From an uncultured Vibrio sp. (GTDB lineage: Bacteria; Pseudomonadota; Gammaproteobacteria; Enterobacterales; Vibrionaceae), in NCBI GenBank assembly GCA_947504195.1, contig CANNGN010000002.1:434001-498000 (forward strand): 64,000 nucleotides of DNA. The letters are read 5' to 3'. Within the stretch, counting starts at the first letter, position 1, and each line of letters starts with the position of its first letter. A model generated the notes under the pieces. The model made no database searches, was not told the DNA's origin, and saw only the letters and a list, made by a program, of their open reading frames with translations. The position numbers were made by a program, and so were the translations under genes. Below are positions 1 through 9,056 of the stretch, piece by piece.

Positions 1-1
1 T

Positions 2-421
2 CATCATGGCGAAACGTGTGGCTGTGGGCATCAACATGTAGCGGATGCCGATGCGATTAACCGAGCTTCTACACTGAAAGAATACATCGGTATTATTGCC
101 ACCATCGGGATTCGTCCATGCACGGGCGCGATAATGGTCTTGCTTTTTGCCAATGTCGTTGGGCTTTACTGGATGGGCGTGGTGAGTGCGATCGTGATGG
201 CGGTTGGAACGGCATTTACGACGTCAGTTATCGCGATTCTAACCTTAACCGGGAAACAGTTAGTTCGACGTTACCTGGTAACAAGTGATCGAAATCGGAA
301 GAGTGGATGGAAGCTTGCTGGCTACTCGCTTCAATTGTTCGGAGGAGTATTTCTTATCATCATTGGCTTAATCTTGCTAAGCGGCACCGAATACGGAATG
401 TCACCTGTGTTTTCGCTGTGA
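2..421 (+). CDS. Nickel/cobalt exporter (NicO/RcnA-like), C-terminal part
   Basis: The reading frame is open from the window edge to the TGA at 419-421, so only the last 139 residues are present. The visible part starts in a His/Cys-rich stretch (HHGETCGCGHQH), continues into the family motif GIRPCTGAIMVL, and ends with two further hydrophobic helices. Histidine-rich loops and a G-x-RPC-x-G helix are typical of NicO-family inner-membrane nickel/cobalt transporters. The window cannot show whether this member exports or imports metal. An ATG at 134 is internal to the conserved region and is not the real start. Family assignment is fairly secure; substrate is inferred. Confidence 0.8.
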   Translation, partial: HHGETCGCGHQHVADADAINRASTLKEYIGIIATIGIRPCTGAIMVLLFANVVGLYWMGVVSAIVMAVGTAFTTSVIAILTLTGKQLVRRYLVTSDRNRKSGWKLAGYSLQLFGGVFLIIIGLILLSGTEYGMSPVFSL

Positions 422-428
422 AAAAAAG

Positions 429-454
429 GCCCTAATAGAATCGTCTATCAGGGC
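429..454 (-). terminator. Intrinsic terminator between the exporter and the deacylase
   Basis: A 10-bp stem (gccctaatag / ctatcagggc, 6-nt loop) has one A-C mismatch on the plus strand that becomes a U-G wobble on the minus strand. On the minus strand it is followed by a run of seven T, so it best serves the gene at 490-1365. It may also stop plus-strand transcription. Confidence 0.75.
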
Positions 455-489
455 TTTAAAATATGGTTTTTATTTCATGTTAGGTGAGA

Positions 490-1365
490 TTAGTCCACTG
501 AGACGGTGCGTTTTTCAGCCAACGCCATAGCAATATTTGCCAGACTGTATGCGGCTTCGTTGATAAAATGAGGGTAGATCTCTCCCTTTCCTTTCCAGCA
601 TATCTCTTTACCAGTAAAAGTAACCAAAAGAGGCTCACCAGACTTAACGGGTTCGAAGTCTTTTCCACAGATACTTGGATGAACGATTGCTTGACGCATG
701 CCGTTTGTATCTAGGGGAATATGGACTTCTTCAGTAAAGTAAAACGCATTAAAATCGTTTAGTTTTGGTATTTGTTGTGTGTTGTGCTTTTCGACGTAAT
801 CGAGAACTAAAGTGAGCATACGCTTCATCAGATCTAACGTTTCATGTTTCAAGGCTCCGTGAGCTTGAGCACCGACTTCGATCATCACACCGTGTTGTCC
901 AGCCGTACATAGATACGCTTGTTCTGACCAAGTAATGGTATCTTCGAATAGGATATTGGCTTCGGGCATGTATTGTTTTATGTATGCGCCCATCTTGAGG
1001 TAGAACGCATCTGAGGAAAGCAAGATTAACGTTGCTCCCATGTTGCTGGTGGTATTGTGAAGATCGACGATCAATTGATTATCGGTCTGTGAATACTCTT
1101 CTATTATTTGACGAGCAATGGGGTGTCGTTCGCGGGTTGAATCGCCTTCGTTGAGGTTTGAGAACTCGCGGTTTAAATCGGTTTCAATGAATCTAACGTT
1201 GCGTTTCATCGCTTCTTTATTCGCGATGATCAATACTGTGTCAAAGCTAGGACGTTTTGCATCATAAAGTCCATCGTTGATGAGTTTGTTTAGGTAAATG
1301 CCGGACAACTCATTTCCATGAGTTCCTGATACGATTAGTACGCTATTTAGATTATCAACTTTCAT
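490..1365 (-). CDS. Aspartoacylase-family N-acyl-amino-acid deacylase
   Basis: A 291-residue zinc hydrolase of the succinylglutamate desuccinylase/aspartoacylase family, expected to release the amino acid from an N-acyl amino acid in the cytoplasm. Zinc-binding residues are visible as H16 and E19 (GTHGNE) and H103 (DLHNTTSNMG); substrate-binding DLNREF lies at 63-68, and a later IEVG segment carries the likely general base. The DLHNTTSNMG block is the aspartoacylase/aminoacylase-3 signature, not that of AstE. No signal peptide is seen. It is divergent from a LysR regulator, with the peptide importer and amide hydrolases beyond, which suggests a shared amide-scavenging role. Exact acyl substrate is unknown. 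Confidence 0.85.
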   Translation of the reverse strand: MKVDNLNSVLIVSGTHGNELSGIYLNKLINDGLYDAKRPSFDTVLIIANKEAMKRNVRFIETDLNREFSNLNEGDSTRERHPIARQIIEEYSQTDNQLIVDLHNTTSNMGATLILLSSDAFYLKMGAYIKQYMPEANILFEDTITWSEQAYLCTAGQHGVMIEVGAQAHGALKHETLDLMKRMLTLVLDYVEKHNTQQIPKLNDFNAFYFTEEVHIPLDTNGMRQAIVHPSICGKDFEPVKSGEPLLVTFTGKEICWKGKGEIYPHFINEAAYSLANIAMALAEKRTVSVD

Positions 1366-1486
1366 TTACATCACGTTCTTCGAATAATAATTACTGTTAT
1401 GTTATAACAATTTTCAACGTAGTGGAATCTCGTGTCACAAGGTTTACCGCGTTTGCATTTACCTCTTTAGAACGGGTACGGTGTTT

Positions 1487-1514
1487 AGATATGATGTACT
1501 GTAGAATCATATCT
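1487..1514. promoter_or_regulatory. Inverted repeat in the deacylase/LysR divergent promoter
   Basis: AGATATGAT at 1487-1495 and its exact reverse complement ATCATATCT at 1506-1514 flank a 10-bp spacer. Dyads of this size between a LysR gene and its divergent target are the usual place for the regulator to bind. The assignment is by position only. Confidence 0.45.
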
Positions 1515-1575
1515 CGTTATCGCTGTTCAAGCTCTCGTGCTGTCATCTTATGCCTACAATTCAAGGAGTGAATTA

Positions 1576-2502
1576 ATGAAGCTTCAAGCTATTACCTATT
1601 TTAATGAATTGGTGAGTTCCCGTTCTATCCGGCAAGCGGCGGAAAATTTAGGGGTTTCGCCGACGTCAGTGATTCGTCAGTTAGAAAACCTTGAGCACTA
1701 TGTGGGAGCTGCACTCCTTATTCGGGGGGCGAGAGGGATTACGCTTACCGCTGCGGGAGAGTTATTAGCCGTTCGTTCAAAAGATATGATGCGTGACCTT
1801 GATAATGCGAGACAAGCAATTGATGACTTGCGTGGGTTAAAGAGAGGTAAGGTAGCAATTCATATTAATGGCGCGGCAATCAATACGATACTCGCTCCTG
1901 CATTGGCTGAGTTTTATAAGCTCTATCCTGCGGTGTCAATTGAGGTGACGGTTTCATCTGCGGAAGATGCGATTAACGCTGTTACTAATGGTCATACGGA
2001 TATCGCTGCGACCATGTTTTCGTCTTCCGATCCACTATTGGATATCCGATTTAAGTTTCCGGTATATCATGACGTAGTCATGGCGGTTAATCATCCGTTA
2101 GCGACTTTAAAAGACATTACCCTAGAAGATATCCGGAAATACCCTGTGGCTATGCCTGATAAGTCATTTGGAATTCGACGCCGATTTGACCAGCGACAAC
2201 GAGCAATAGGGCTAGTGCCATTAGAGCCTTCATTCACTACTTCTTCTCTGGAACTGCAAAAAGAGTTGGCATTACGCCAAGCGGCAGTATTGATTCTTCC
2301 AGCCATGTCAGTGATTCGTGAAATTCAGTCGCAAGAACTTGTCGTCAGACCTTTTCAGGCTCAATCGGCTATTCGATCAGAACTTCAAATTGGTCGTGCC
2401 AAAAATACCGAACCCAGTTTTGCTGCGGCACGTTTGACTGACTTTCTCGAAGAGTTTTTGCCTGCTCATGCTCAGAATATCTATCGCGAAGTTAAACAAT
2501 AA
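1576..2502 (+). CDS. LysR-family transcriptional regulator
   Basis: A 308-residue LysR regulator: winged helix-turn-helix at about residues 1-60 (SIRQAAENLGVSPTSVIRQL) followed by a periplasmic-binding-like effector domain. The start at 1576 is preferred over the in-frame 1537 codon because AAGGAG at 1563-1568 is spaced 7 nt from it and the product then begins MKLQAITYFNELV, as is usual for LysR proteins. It lies between the divergent deacylase and the co-directional ABC importer, so it probably controls one or both. The effector is not predictable from sequence. Confidence 0.9.
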   Translation: MKLQAITYFNELVSSRSIRQAAENLGVSPTSVIRQLENLEHYVGAALLIRGARGITLTAAGELLAVRSKDMMRDLDNARQAIDDLRGLKRGKVAIHINGAAINTILAPALAEFYKLYPAVSIEVTVSSAEDAINAVTNGHTDIAATMFSSSDPLLDIRFKFPVYHDVVMAVNHPLATLKDITLEDIRKYPVAMPDKSFGIRRRFDQRQRAIGLVPLEPSFTTSSLELQKELALRQAAVLILPAMSVIREIQSQELVVRPFQAQSAIRSELQIGRAKNTEPSFAAARLTDFLEEFLPAHAQNIYREVKQ

Positions 2503-2598
2503 GTTGGTCGCGATAGGTTTCTCTAAAAATCAATATGATAAGCTATTCCAACTTTCATTTATAATAAGACATCGCTCCCTCTGATACGCCGCAAAATC

Positions 2599-2620
2599 AG
2601 TGTTACGGTTTTAGTGTTAC
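2599..2620. repeat. Direct repeat AGTGTTAC x2 before the binding-protein gene
   Basis: AGTGTTAC occurs at 2599-2606 and 2613-2620, a 14-bp period, about 100 bp before the substrate-binding-protein start. A related inverted copy (TTACACTG) follows at about 2646. It may be a regulator-binding array, but this is weakly supported. Confidence 0.25.
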
Positions 2621-2717
2621 TGTGTGCTAATAAAACTGATTGCAATTACACTGAAATCTCAGGCATGGTAGGGATATTAAATAAAACCTTTTAAAACAAC
2701 CGGAAGGGAATCCATGT

Positions 2718-4208
2718 ATGACTTGTAAGATTCGTTCTTTTGTTGCTGCAACTGTTATCGCTATGCTCACTGCAAGTTCGGTGCAGGCGGCGGCACGCAC
2801 CGATCTTGTTTTAGGTATGAGTATTGAACCATCAGGACTTGATCCTACGTCTGCAGCTCCTGTTGCTATTGGCCAAGTGGTTTGGCAAAACCTATTCGAA
2901 GGATTAGTCACTATAGGAAAGGACGGGGACATTGAGCCTGAACTGGCGGAAAGCTGGTCAATTTCGGAAGATGGGCTGACTTATACGTTCGATCTGCAAG
3001 ACGATGTTAGCTTTCAAAATGGGGTTGCGTTTGACGCAAAGACCGCGAAATATACCATCGACCGATTGCTTGCCGATGATTCAATCAACCCACAAAAATC
3101 CTTGTTTAAATCGATTGAAAGCGTTGCGGCACCGAATCTTGATACCTTGGTGTTAACGTTATCTAAGCCATCTTCTGATTTACTTTATTGGTTGGGTTTC
3201 CCAGCTGCGGTAATGATAGAGCCTTCAAGTGAAGCATCGAATTCAACTTTACCAATAGGAACTGGGCCATTTAAGTTCGATGAATGGAAGAAGGGTAATC
3301 AAGTCTCGTTGGTGAAAAACCCAGAGTATTGGGGAAAACCAGCACAACTGAATAAAGTGACGTTTCGTTTCATTGGTGATCCTCAAGCTCAAGCAGCGGC
3401 GCTTAACTCTGGTGGCATAGATGCGATGCCAGAATTTAGTGCACCGGAACTTGTTAGTCAGTTTAAATCCAACAGCGCATTTGACACCGTGATTGGAACG
3501 ACGAGCATGGAAGTGATTGCTGGAATGAATAATAGCAAAAAGCCGTTTAATGATGTTCGTGTTCGTCAGGCTCTAATGATGGCTATTGATCGTCAGGCAA
3601 TTATCGATGCAACAAGTGAAGGGTTAGGTAAGCAGATTGGAAGTCATTATTCTCCCTCAGATGCTGGTTACGAAGATTTGACCAAGATTTTCTCGTACGA
3701 TCCAACTAAAGCGAAAGCACTTCTGGCTGAGGCTGGGTATCCAAATGGTTTCGCTTTCACAATCAAAGTTCCCACTCGACCTTATACCGAGCGTGCAGCA
3801 GAAATAATGCAAGCATACTTTTCTATGATTGGTGTCACGATGAACATAGAGTCGTCAGAGTTTCCTGCTAAATGGGTGCAAGATGTATTTAAGGATACGA
3901 ACTATGATATGACGATCATTGGTCACGCAGAGCCGCTTGATATCGGAATTTATGCTCGAGATCCTTACTACTTCAATTATCAGAACCCTGAATTTAATCA
4001 AGCTATGGCTGATATCGCCGATGCAACTTCGGAAACGGATCGAATTACTGGCTATCAAAATGCTCAGAAAATTCTCGCGAATGATGTCCCTTCTCTCTTT
4101 TTATATGCCTTTCCTAAAATTGGTATTTGGAAAAAAGATCTCGTCGGGATGTGGACCAATGAGCCTGTTCCTTCTAACGATTTAACTGACGTGTATTGGA
4201 AAAACTGA
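2718..4208 (+). CDS. Dipeptide-type ABC transporter substrate-binding protein
   Basis: A 496-residue SBP_bac_5 (DppA/OppA/NikA) family protein, expected in the periplasm. Residues 1-25 form a Sec signal peptide with probable cleavage near SVQA-A. Family landmarks include the early ...PSGLDPTSAAP... segment, NLFEGLV, and AESWSISEDGLTYTFDLQDDVSFQNG. It is the first gene of a five-gene importer cluster on the same strand. A strong hairpin separates it from the permease genes, a common way to keep binding protein more abundant than the membrane parts. Ligand cannot be read from sequence; the amide hydrolases downstream suggest a small peptide or N-acyl amino acid. Confidence 0.92.
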   Translation: MTCKIRSFVAATVIAMLTASSVQAAARTDLVLGMSIEPSGLDPTSAAPVAIGQVVWQNLFEGLVTIGKDGDIEPELAESWSISEDGLTYTFDLQDDVSFQNGVAFDAKTAKYTIDRLLADDSINPQKSLFKSIESVAAPNLDTLVLTLSKPSSDLLYWLGFPAAVMIEPSSEASNSTLPIGTGPFKFDEWKKGNQVSLVKNPEYWGKPAQLNKVTFRFIGDPQAQAAALNSGGIDAMPEFSAPELVSQFKSNSAFDTVIGTTSMEVIAGMNNSKKPFNDVRVRQALMMAIDRQAIIDATSEGLGKQIGSHYSPSDAGYEDLTKIFSYDPTKAKALLAEAGYPNGFAFTIKVPTRPYTERAAEIMQAYFSMIGVTMNIESSEFPAKWVQDVFKDTNYDMTIIGHAEPLDIGIYARDPYYFNYQNPEFNQAMADIADATSETDRITGYQNAQKILANDVPSLFLYAFPKIGIWKKDLVGMWTNEPVPSNDLTDVYWKN

Positions 4209-4215
4209 TGAACTA

Positions 4216-4243
4216 GGGTGCTTGCGATATTGTGCGAGCACCC
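4216..4243 (+). promoter_or_regulatory. Intercistronic stem-loop after the binding-protein gene
   Basis: A 10-bp stem (GGGTGCTTGC / GCGAGCACCC, one G-U pair) with an 8-nt loop begins 7 bp after the binding-protein stop. No T-run follows, so it looks like an mRNA-stabilising or processing hairpin, not a full terminator. This placement is typical of ABC importer operons. Confidence 0.65.
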
Positions 4244-4274
4244 AGTCTGATTGAAGGTTTAGGATAGAAAATAT

Positions 4275-5219
4275 ATGCGGCATATTCTCCACTCTTTTTC
4301 TAGGCTAGTCATAACGTTATTGATTGTGTCTTTTGTCATTTTTTTGGTTATGGAAGCTGTCCCCGGCGATCCTGCGGAAATTATTTTGGGTATGTCCGCC
4401 GAACCCGATACGTTGGCAGCACTAAGAGCGCAACTTGGATTGGACCAGCCGCTTTTGGCGCGCTATTTCATATGGCTAACTGGACTATTGCAGGGAGATT
4501 TGGGCAATTCTTATACCTATTCTACCGCTGTGTCGGAGCTTATTGGAGAACGTCTCGCGGTTACATTGCCTCTTACCTTAATTGCCGTCGTGCTTTCTGT
4601 TCTCATCTCTTTGCCATTAGGGGTGATGGCAGCGGCAAAACCAAATAGCCCTATTGATATGTTTGCGACGTTCTTTTCTCAAATAGGCATTGCAGTCCCG
4701 AATTTTTGGATAGGTTTACTGCTTATCTTGGGGATTTCATTAACGTTTGGCTGGTTTCCTTCAGGTGGCTTTCCTGGGTGGGAAGGGAATTTTTGGCTTG
4801 CTATACAAGCGTTGGTTTTGCCTTCTATCGCACTCGCCATTCCACAAGCGGCGGTATTAACTCGAGTGACTCGGGTAGCGGTTATTGAAGTTATCAATGA
4901 GGACTTTGTGCGTACGGCGAGAGCGAAAGGCGCAACTCCGAACTACGTGTTGTGGCGTCATGTAATGCCGAATGCTTTAATCCCAGTGGTGACAATGTTG
5001 GGGATGCAGATCTCTGTCTTAATCGCGGGTGCCGTTTTGGTCGAAAATGTTTTTAACTTACCCGGTATGGGGACGTTGGCGTATCAAGCTTTAGCACAAC
5101 GTGATCTTATTGTAATTCAGAACGTTGTGTTGTTTTTTGCCGCTATTGTGATGATTGTGAACTTTGTTGTCGATGCCCTTTATACGGTTTTAGATCCACG
5201 TATCAGGAGCCGCCAATGA
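4275..5219 (+). CDS. ABC transporter permease, DppB type
   Basis: A 314-residue inner-membrane permease with an N-terminal helix (residues 9-27), a periplasmic segment, and about five further helices. The cytoplasmic EAA loop that contacts the ATPase is visible as DFVRTARAKGATPNYVLWRHVMPNA. The N-terminal PGDPAEIILG stretch is typical of DppB/OppB. It overlaps the next permease gene by 4 bp (ATGA), indicating translational coupling. It would form a heterodimeric channel with the DppC-type partner. Confidence 0.92.
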   Translation: MRHILHSFSRLVITLLIVSFVIFLVMEAVPGDPAEIILGMSAEPDTLAALRAQLGLDQPLLARYFIWLTGLLQGDLGNSYTYSTAVSELIGERLAVTLPLTLIAVVLSVLISLPLGVMAAAKPNSPIDMFATFFSQIGIAVPNFWIGLLLILGISLTFGWFPSGGFPGWEGNFWLAIQALVLPSIALAIPQAAVLTRVTRVAVIEVINEDFVRTARAKGATPNYVLWRHVMPNALIPVVTMLGMQISVLIAGAVLVENVFNLPGMGTLAYQALAQRDLIVIQNVVLFFAAIVMIVNFVVDALYTVLDPRIRSRQ

Positions 5220-6034
5220 AACGCTACCCTTGGTCGCTCATGGTTGGTGGAAGCATCACCCTTGTGTTTGTTATTGCAGCGATATTGAGCCAATTTTGGA
5301 CACCGTCGGATCCAACCGCAATTAATATTGTTAATCGATTAAAGCCACCGGGAGTCGGGGGGCTATTGGGCTCGGATCATTTTGGGCGTGATGAGCTCTC
5401 AATGATAATGAGTGGAGCGTGGGTTTCACTGGGTATTGCCTTTTCCGCTATCGCAATTGGCGGATTTATCGGTACTGTCCTTGGAGTGACAGCGGCCTCG
5501 AAAAGAGGGGTATTTGAGTCATTGGTGATGCGGGTAAATGATGTTCTTTTTGCATTTCCACCGGTGCTTTCAGCAATATTGCTGGCTGCAATTCTAGGCG
5601 GTGGGCCTGTTACGATTGTTATCGCGATCGCGTTGTTTATGATTCCCGTTTTTACCCGAGTGACACGTGGGGCAGCATTACAAATATGGGCCAGAGATTA
5701 CATACTTGCGGCACGAATGGCAGGAAAGAGTCACGTTAGAATTACGATTGAACACATTATCCCAAATATTGCGGCCCAAATTATTGTACAGATTTCGATT
5801 CAAACAGGACTCGGAATTTTGACCGAAGCTGGCCTCTCTTTTCTTGGTCTTGGCGTCGCGCCACCGACACCGAGTTGGGGAAGAATGTTAGCCGATTCAC
5901 AAACCTATCTTTCAGTTGCTCCCCACTTAGTCTTTGTTCCGGGCTTGATGATTTGTATTGCGGTTTTGGGGCTAAATTTATTAGGTGATGGGTTGCGAGA
6001 CTTAACGGATCCGAGACGGAAACAATCCACATGA
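5216..6034 (+). CDS. ABC transporter permease, DppC type
   Basis: A 272-residue permease, partner of the preceding one. The N-terminal helix is followed by the DppC/OppC hallmark GSDHFGRDELSMIMSGAW, and the EAA loop reads RDYILAARMAGKSHVRITIEHIIPN. It ends with the usual SFLGLGVAPPTPSWGRML segment. ATGA overlaps link it to the genes on both sides, so the four membrane and ATPase genes are translationally coupled. Confidence 0.92.
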   Translation: MKRYPWSLMVGGSITLVFVIAAILSQFWTPSDPTAINIVNRLKPPGVGGLLGSDHFGRDELSMIMSGAWVSLGIAFSAIAIGGFIGTVLGVTAASKRGVFESLVMRVNDVLFAFPPVLSAILLAAILGGGPVTIVIAIALFMIPVFTRVTRGAALQIWARDYILAARMAGKSHVRITIEHIIPNIAAQIIVQISIQTGLGILTEAGLSFLGLGVAPPTPSWGRMLADSQTYLSVAPHLVFVPGLMICIAVLGLNLLGDGLRDLTDPRRKQST

Positions 6035-6858
6035 TGCTTGAGATTAAAGACCTAAGAGTCAAGTTTAAAAATGAAAACGACCAAGAAGTCGAAGTTGTTC
6101 ATGGTATTAACTTGTCTCTCGCGAAGGGTGAAACTCTTGGTATCGTTGGCGAGAGCGGTTCTGGGAAATCGGTTTTATCGTTAGCGACGATCGGACTATT
6201 GCCTAAAACAGCCAAGGCTACAGGCGAAATCCTGTTTAACGATGAAGATATTTTGTCTAAATCCGAACAGCAAATGTGCCGATTACGGGGTTCTAAAATC
6301 GGTATGATTTTTCAAGAGCCGATGACCGCATTAAATCCCGCGATGAAAGTGGGAGCGCAAATTGCCGAAGGGCTACGGCTACACCGTAAAATGAGTCGTT
6401 CAGACGCAAATGCGGAAGTGATCCGACTATTAGATATGGTAAAAATTCCCGATGCAAAAAGAAAGATGCACGTATATCCGCATGAAATGTCCGGTGGACA
6501 ACGTCAACGAGTGGGTATCGCAATTGCGTTGGCTTTAGAGCCTGATTTACTTATTGCCGATGAACCGACTACTGCTCTGGATGTTACGGTGCAAGCAGAA
6601 GTCCTCGATATTCTTGACGATTTAGTGAGTCAATTGGGGATTGCTCTGATATTGATATCACATGATTTAGGGGTGATTGCTCGCATTGCAGACCGTACGT
6701 TAGTGATGTACCAAGGAAATGAAATGGAGCAGGGGGAAACCGCACAGATATTGCGCCACCCTCGCTCAGAATACACTCGACAACTGATCGATGCTCAACC
6801 CCGGCGAGTTCGTGAAAATGCGACCTTGACGCAAGTGAATCAGGGAGAAGTGGTATGA
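6031..6858 (+). CDS. ABC transporter ATP-binding protein, DppD type
   Basis: A 275-residue ATPase with Walker A GESGSGKS (40-47), Q-loop MIFQEPMTALNP, signature SGGQRQR, Walker B LLIADEP and H-loop ISHD. It is shorter than the usual DppD/OppD of about 320-330 residues: it ends soon after the ATPase core (HPRSEYTRQLIDAQP), so the C-terminal oligopeptide-family extension is largely missing. Two adjacent ATG codons are possible starts; the first gives the 4-bp overlap with the permease gene. It pairs with the following DppF-type ATPase. Confidence 0.9.
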   Translation: MMLEIKDLRVKFKNENDQEVEVVHGINLSLAKGETLGIVGESGSGKSVLSLATIGLLPKTAKATGEILFNDEDILSKSEQQMCRLRGSKIGMIFQEPMTALNPAMKVGAQIAEGLRLHRKMSRSDANAEVIRLLDMVKIPDAKRKMHVYPHEMSGGQRQRVGIAIALALEPDLLIADEPTTALDVTVQAEVLDILDDLVSQLGIALILISHDLGVIARIADRTLVMYQGNEMEQGETAQILRHPRSEYTRQLIDAQPRRVRENATLTQVNQGEVV

Positions 6859-7658
6859 GTGAAACACTTTTGGAAGTCATCGGTGTCTCGCGCGAGTTCA
6901 AGCTTGCAGATACCACGATTAAAGCCGTTAATGATGTCACTTTAACGCTTAAAAAGGGTGAAATTCTCGGCGTTGTCGGTGAAAGTGGTTCTGGGAAATC
7001 GACGTTGGCCCGTATGGTGATGGCACTCGATAGACCCACAGAAGGAAACATATTGTTTGAAACGTGGGATCTTTTCAAGCAACGAGCGGCTCGATTACAA
7101 ACCATGAGGGTTAACTTTCAGATGGTATTTCAGGACCCATATGGCTCATTAAATCCGCGTCATAAAGTGAGTCGAATCGTCGCTGAACCTCTGCACTTGG
7201 AAGAGAACCCACCTAAAGGGAAAGCATTGCGTGAGCGAGTTACAACGCTTCTTGAAGAGGTTGGGCTATCGGCTTCTGATATGGATAAATACCCCCATGA
7301 GTTTTCCGGTGGACAACGTCAGCGCATTGCGATTGCACGAGCGCTGATTACCAAGCCAAAGTTGCTCGTTGCTGATGAAGCTACGTCTGCACTCGATCTT
7401 ACCGTTCAAGCTCAGATTCTAAAATTGATTCTTAAAATGCGTGACACGCATGGTATCTCTGTACTTTTTATCACTCATAACATTGGGGTGGTTGATGCGA
7501 TTTGTGACAGTGTCGCGGTGATGCAATCGGGGAAAGTCGTTGAAGCGGGACCTGTTAGGCAAGTGCTTGATAACCCGAAAGAAGCCTACACCAAACGCCT
7601 TCTTTCTGCCGAGTTGACGTTGGATAATATTGGTCGTAAAGGCCATAGGGATATTTGA
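6855..7658 (+). CDS. ABC transporter ATP-binding protein, DppF type
   Basis: A 267-residue ATPase with Walker A GESGSGKST (42-50), MVFQDPYGSLNPR, the signature SGGQRQR and Walker B LLVADEATSALD. It overlaps the preceding gene by 4 bp. Like its partner it is shorter than the usual DppF/OppF of about 320-330 residues. The amidase gene starts 15 bp after its stop, so it is probably in the same transcript and importer and hydrolase would be made together. Confidence 0.9.
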   Translation: MSETLLEVIGVSREFKLADTTIKAVNDVTLTLKKGEILGVVGESGSGKSTLARMVMALDRPTEGNILFETWDLFKQRAARLQTMRVNFQMVFQDPYGSLNPRHKVSRIVAEPLHLEENPPKGKALRERVTTLLEEVGLSASDMDKYPHEFSGGQRQRIAIARALITKPKLLVADEATSALDLTVQAQILKLILKMRDTHGISVLFITHNIGVVDAICDSVAVMQSGKVVEAGPVRQVLDNPKEAYTKRLLSAELTLDNIGRKGHRDI

Positions 7659-7673
7659 TAGGGATATTAAACA

Positions 7674-9056
7674 ATGACGGATTTTTCAAAGCTCAATACT
7701 CGAACCCTCGTGCAAGCGTATGCGAGTGGTGATACCAGTCCGACTGAGTATATGAATTGGTTAATAGAGAAAGTTGAAAGGGTAGAACCTAAAATTTGCT
7801 CTCTCTATGCATTTAAACCTGAACAAGCATTGAAACTTGCCACACAATCGACGACTCGCTGGTTAAAAGGAGAACCTCTGAGCAAGCTTGACGGAGTTCC
7901 TGTAACGGTGAAAGAGTTGATCGCGACCAAAGGTGATCCGATTCCCATGGGGACCGCTGCCAGTGATAAAACACCTGCTGAAGAAAATGCTCCAACCTCT
8001 GCACGTTTAAAAGAGGACGGTGCGATTATCTTTGCGAAAACAACATGCCCAGATTATGGGATGCTCTCTTCCGGACTCTCTACCTTTCATCATTTAAGTC
8101 GCAATCCGTGGGATTTGACTAAGAATCCTGGTGGCTCATCAGCTGGAGCCGCGGCAGCAGCAGCGGCAGGGTTAGGGCCATTGCATATCGGTACAGATAT
8201 TGGTGGGTCAGTACGCCTTCCCGCAGGGTGGACTGGGCTGTTTGGTTTTAAGCCAACACTTGGGCGTATTCCTATTTATCCCTATTATACCGGGCGTGCA
8301 GCTGGACCAATGACGCGTACTGTTGACGATGCGGTAATGGTGATGCCAACGATTTCACGACCAGATCGCCGTGATACCACTTCTGTGAATTACCAGAAGT
8401 TGGACTGGGATGTTTCTGCGGCATCGATTCGAGGAATGAAAATTGGGTTAATGTTGGATGCTGGTTGCGGCATTGACGCTGAGCCAGAAGTCAAGGCAGC
8501 AGTGATTGAAGCAGCAAAGCGATTTGAAGCTGAAGGGGCGGAGATTATCGAGTTAGCACCGGTATTAACACGTGAACACCTAGATGGTTTAGATGTGTTT
8601 TGGCGAGCTCGCTTTTGGGACACGATGCTAAAACTCACGCCTGAGAAAAGAGCGACTATTTTGCCTTATATTTACGAATGGGCAAAAACGGGCGGAGATG
8701 CAAACCCACTTGATGTAGTTAAAGGTTTCGACGGCACAATGGCGATGCGCGATGCATGCGCTGAGGTGTTTAATCGAGTTGATATCGTCCTTTCACCTGT
8801 GAATCCTAATGTTTCATATCCGGCCGATTGGGCTTCACCGACGAATGATCCACAAAAGCCTTTTGAACACATAGCATTCACTGTTCCTTGGAATATGGGA
8901 GAGCAGCCAGCGGCATCAATTAATTGTGGGTTCTCCAAATCAGGAATGCCTATTGGATTGCAGATCGTCGCTCCAAGATTTGATGATCTTAAAGTGATTG
9001 CGTTAGCAAAAGCCTATGAACAGTGGCGTGGAGCGATTAATTGGCCATCCCTTTAA
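7674..9056 (+). CDS. Amidase-signature family hydrolase
   Basis: A 460-residue amidase-signature enzyme, expected to hydrolyse a C-N amide bond in the cytoplasm. The Ser-cisSer-Lys triad is complete: K80 (VTVKE), S155 (GGSSAG) and S179 (GTDIGGS); the 24-residue spacing of the serines matches characterised family members. No signal peptide is present. GatA is unlikely because no gatB or gatC is nearby and the gene sits at the end of a peptide importer operon. Its 3' end overlaps the convergent P1 peptidase gene by 20 bp. Likely substrates are small amides brought in by the transporter. Confidence 0.9.
   Translation: MTDFSKLNTRTLVQAYASGDTSPTEYMNWLIEKVERVEPKICSLYAFKPEQALKLATQSTTRWLKGEPLSKLDGVPVTVKELIATKGDPIPMGTAASDKTPAEENAPTSARLKEDGAIIFAKTTCPDYGMLSSGLSTFHHLSRNPWDLTKNPGGSSAGAAAAAAAGLGPLHIGTDIGGSVRLPAGWTGLFGFKPTLGRIPIYPYYTGRAAGPMTRTVDDAVMVMPTISRPDRRDTTSVNYQKLDWDVSAASIRGMKIGLMLDAGCGIDAEPEVKAAVIEAAKRFEAEGAEIIELAPVLTREHLDGLDVFWRARFWDTMLKLTPEKRATILPYIYEWAKTGGDANPLDVVKGFDGTMAMRDACAEVFNRVDIVLSPVNPNVSYPADWASPTNDPQKPFEHIAFTVPWNMGEQPAASINCGFSKSGMPIGLQIVAPRFDDLKVIALAKAYEQWRGAINWPSL

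Noticed and set aside
6584..7105. Open frame of 173 codons antisense to the ABC ATPase genes
   Set aside because: It is a complement of the Walker and signature regions and has no start signal; both ATPase genes on the plus strand are complete.
7674..9056. Amidase gene as GatA
   Set aside because: No gatB or gatC nearby and the gene belongs to a transporter operon, although the amidase fold is shared.
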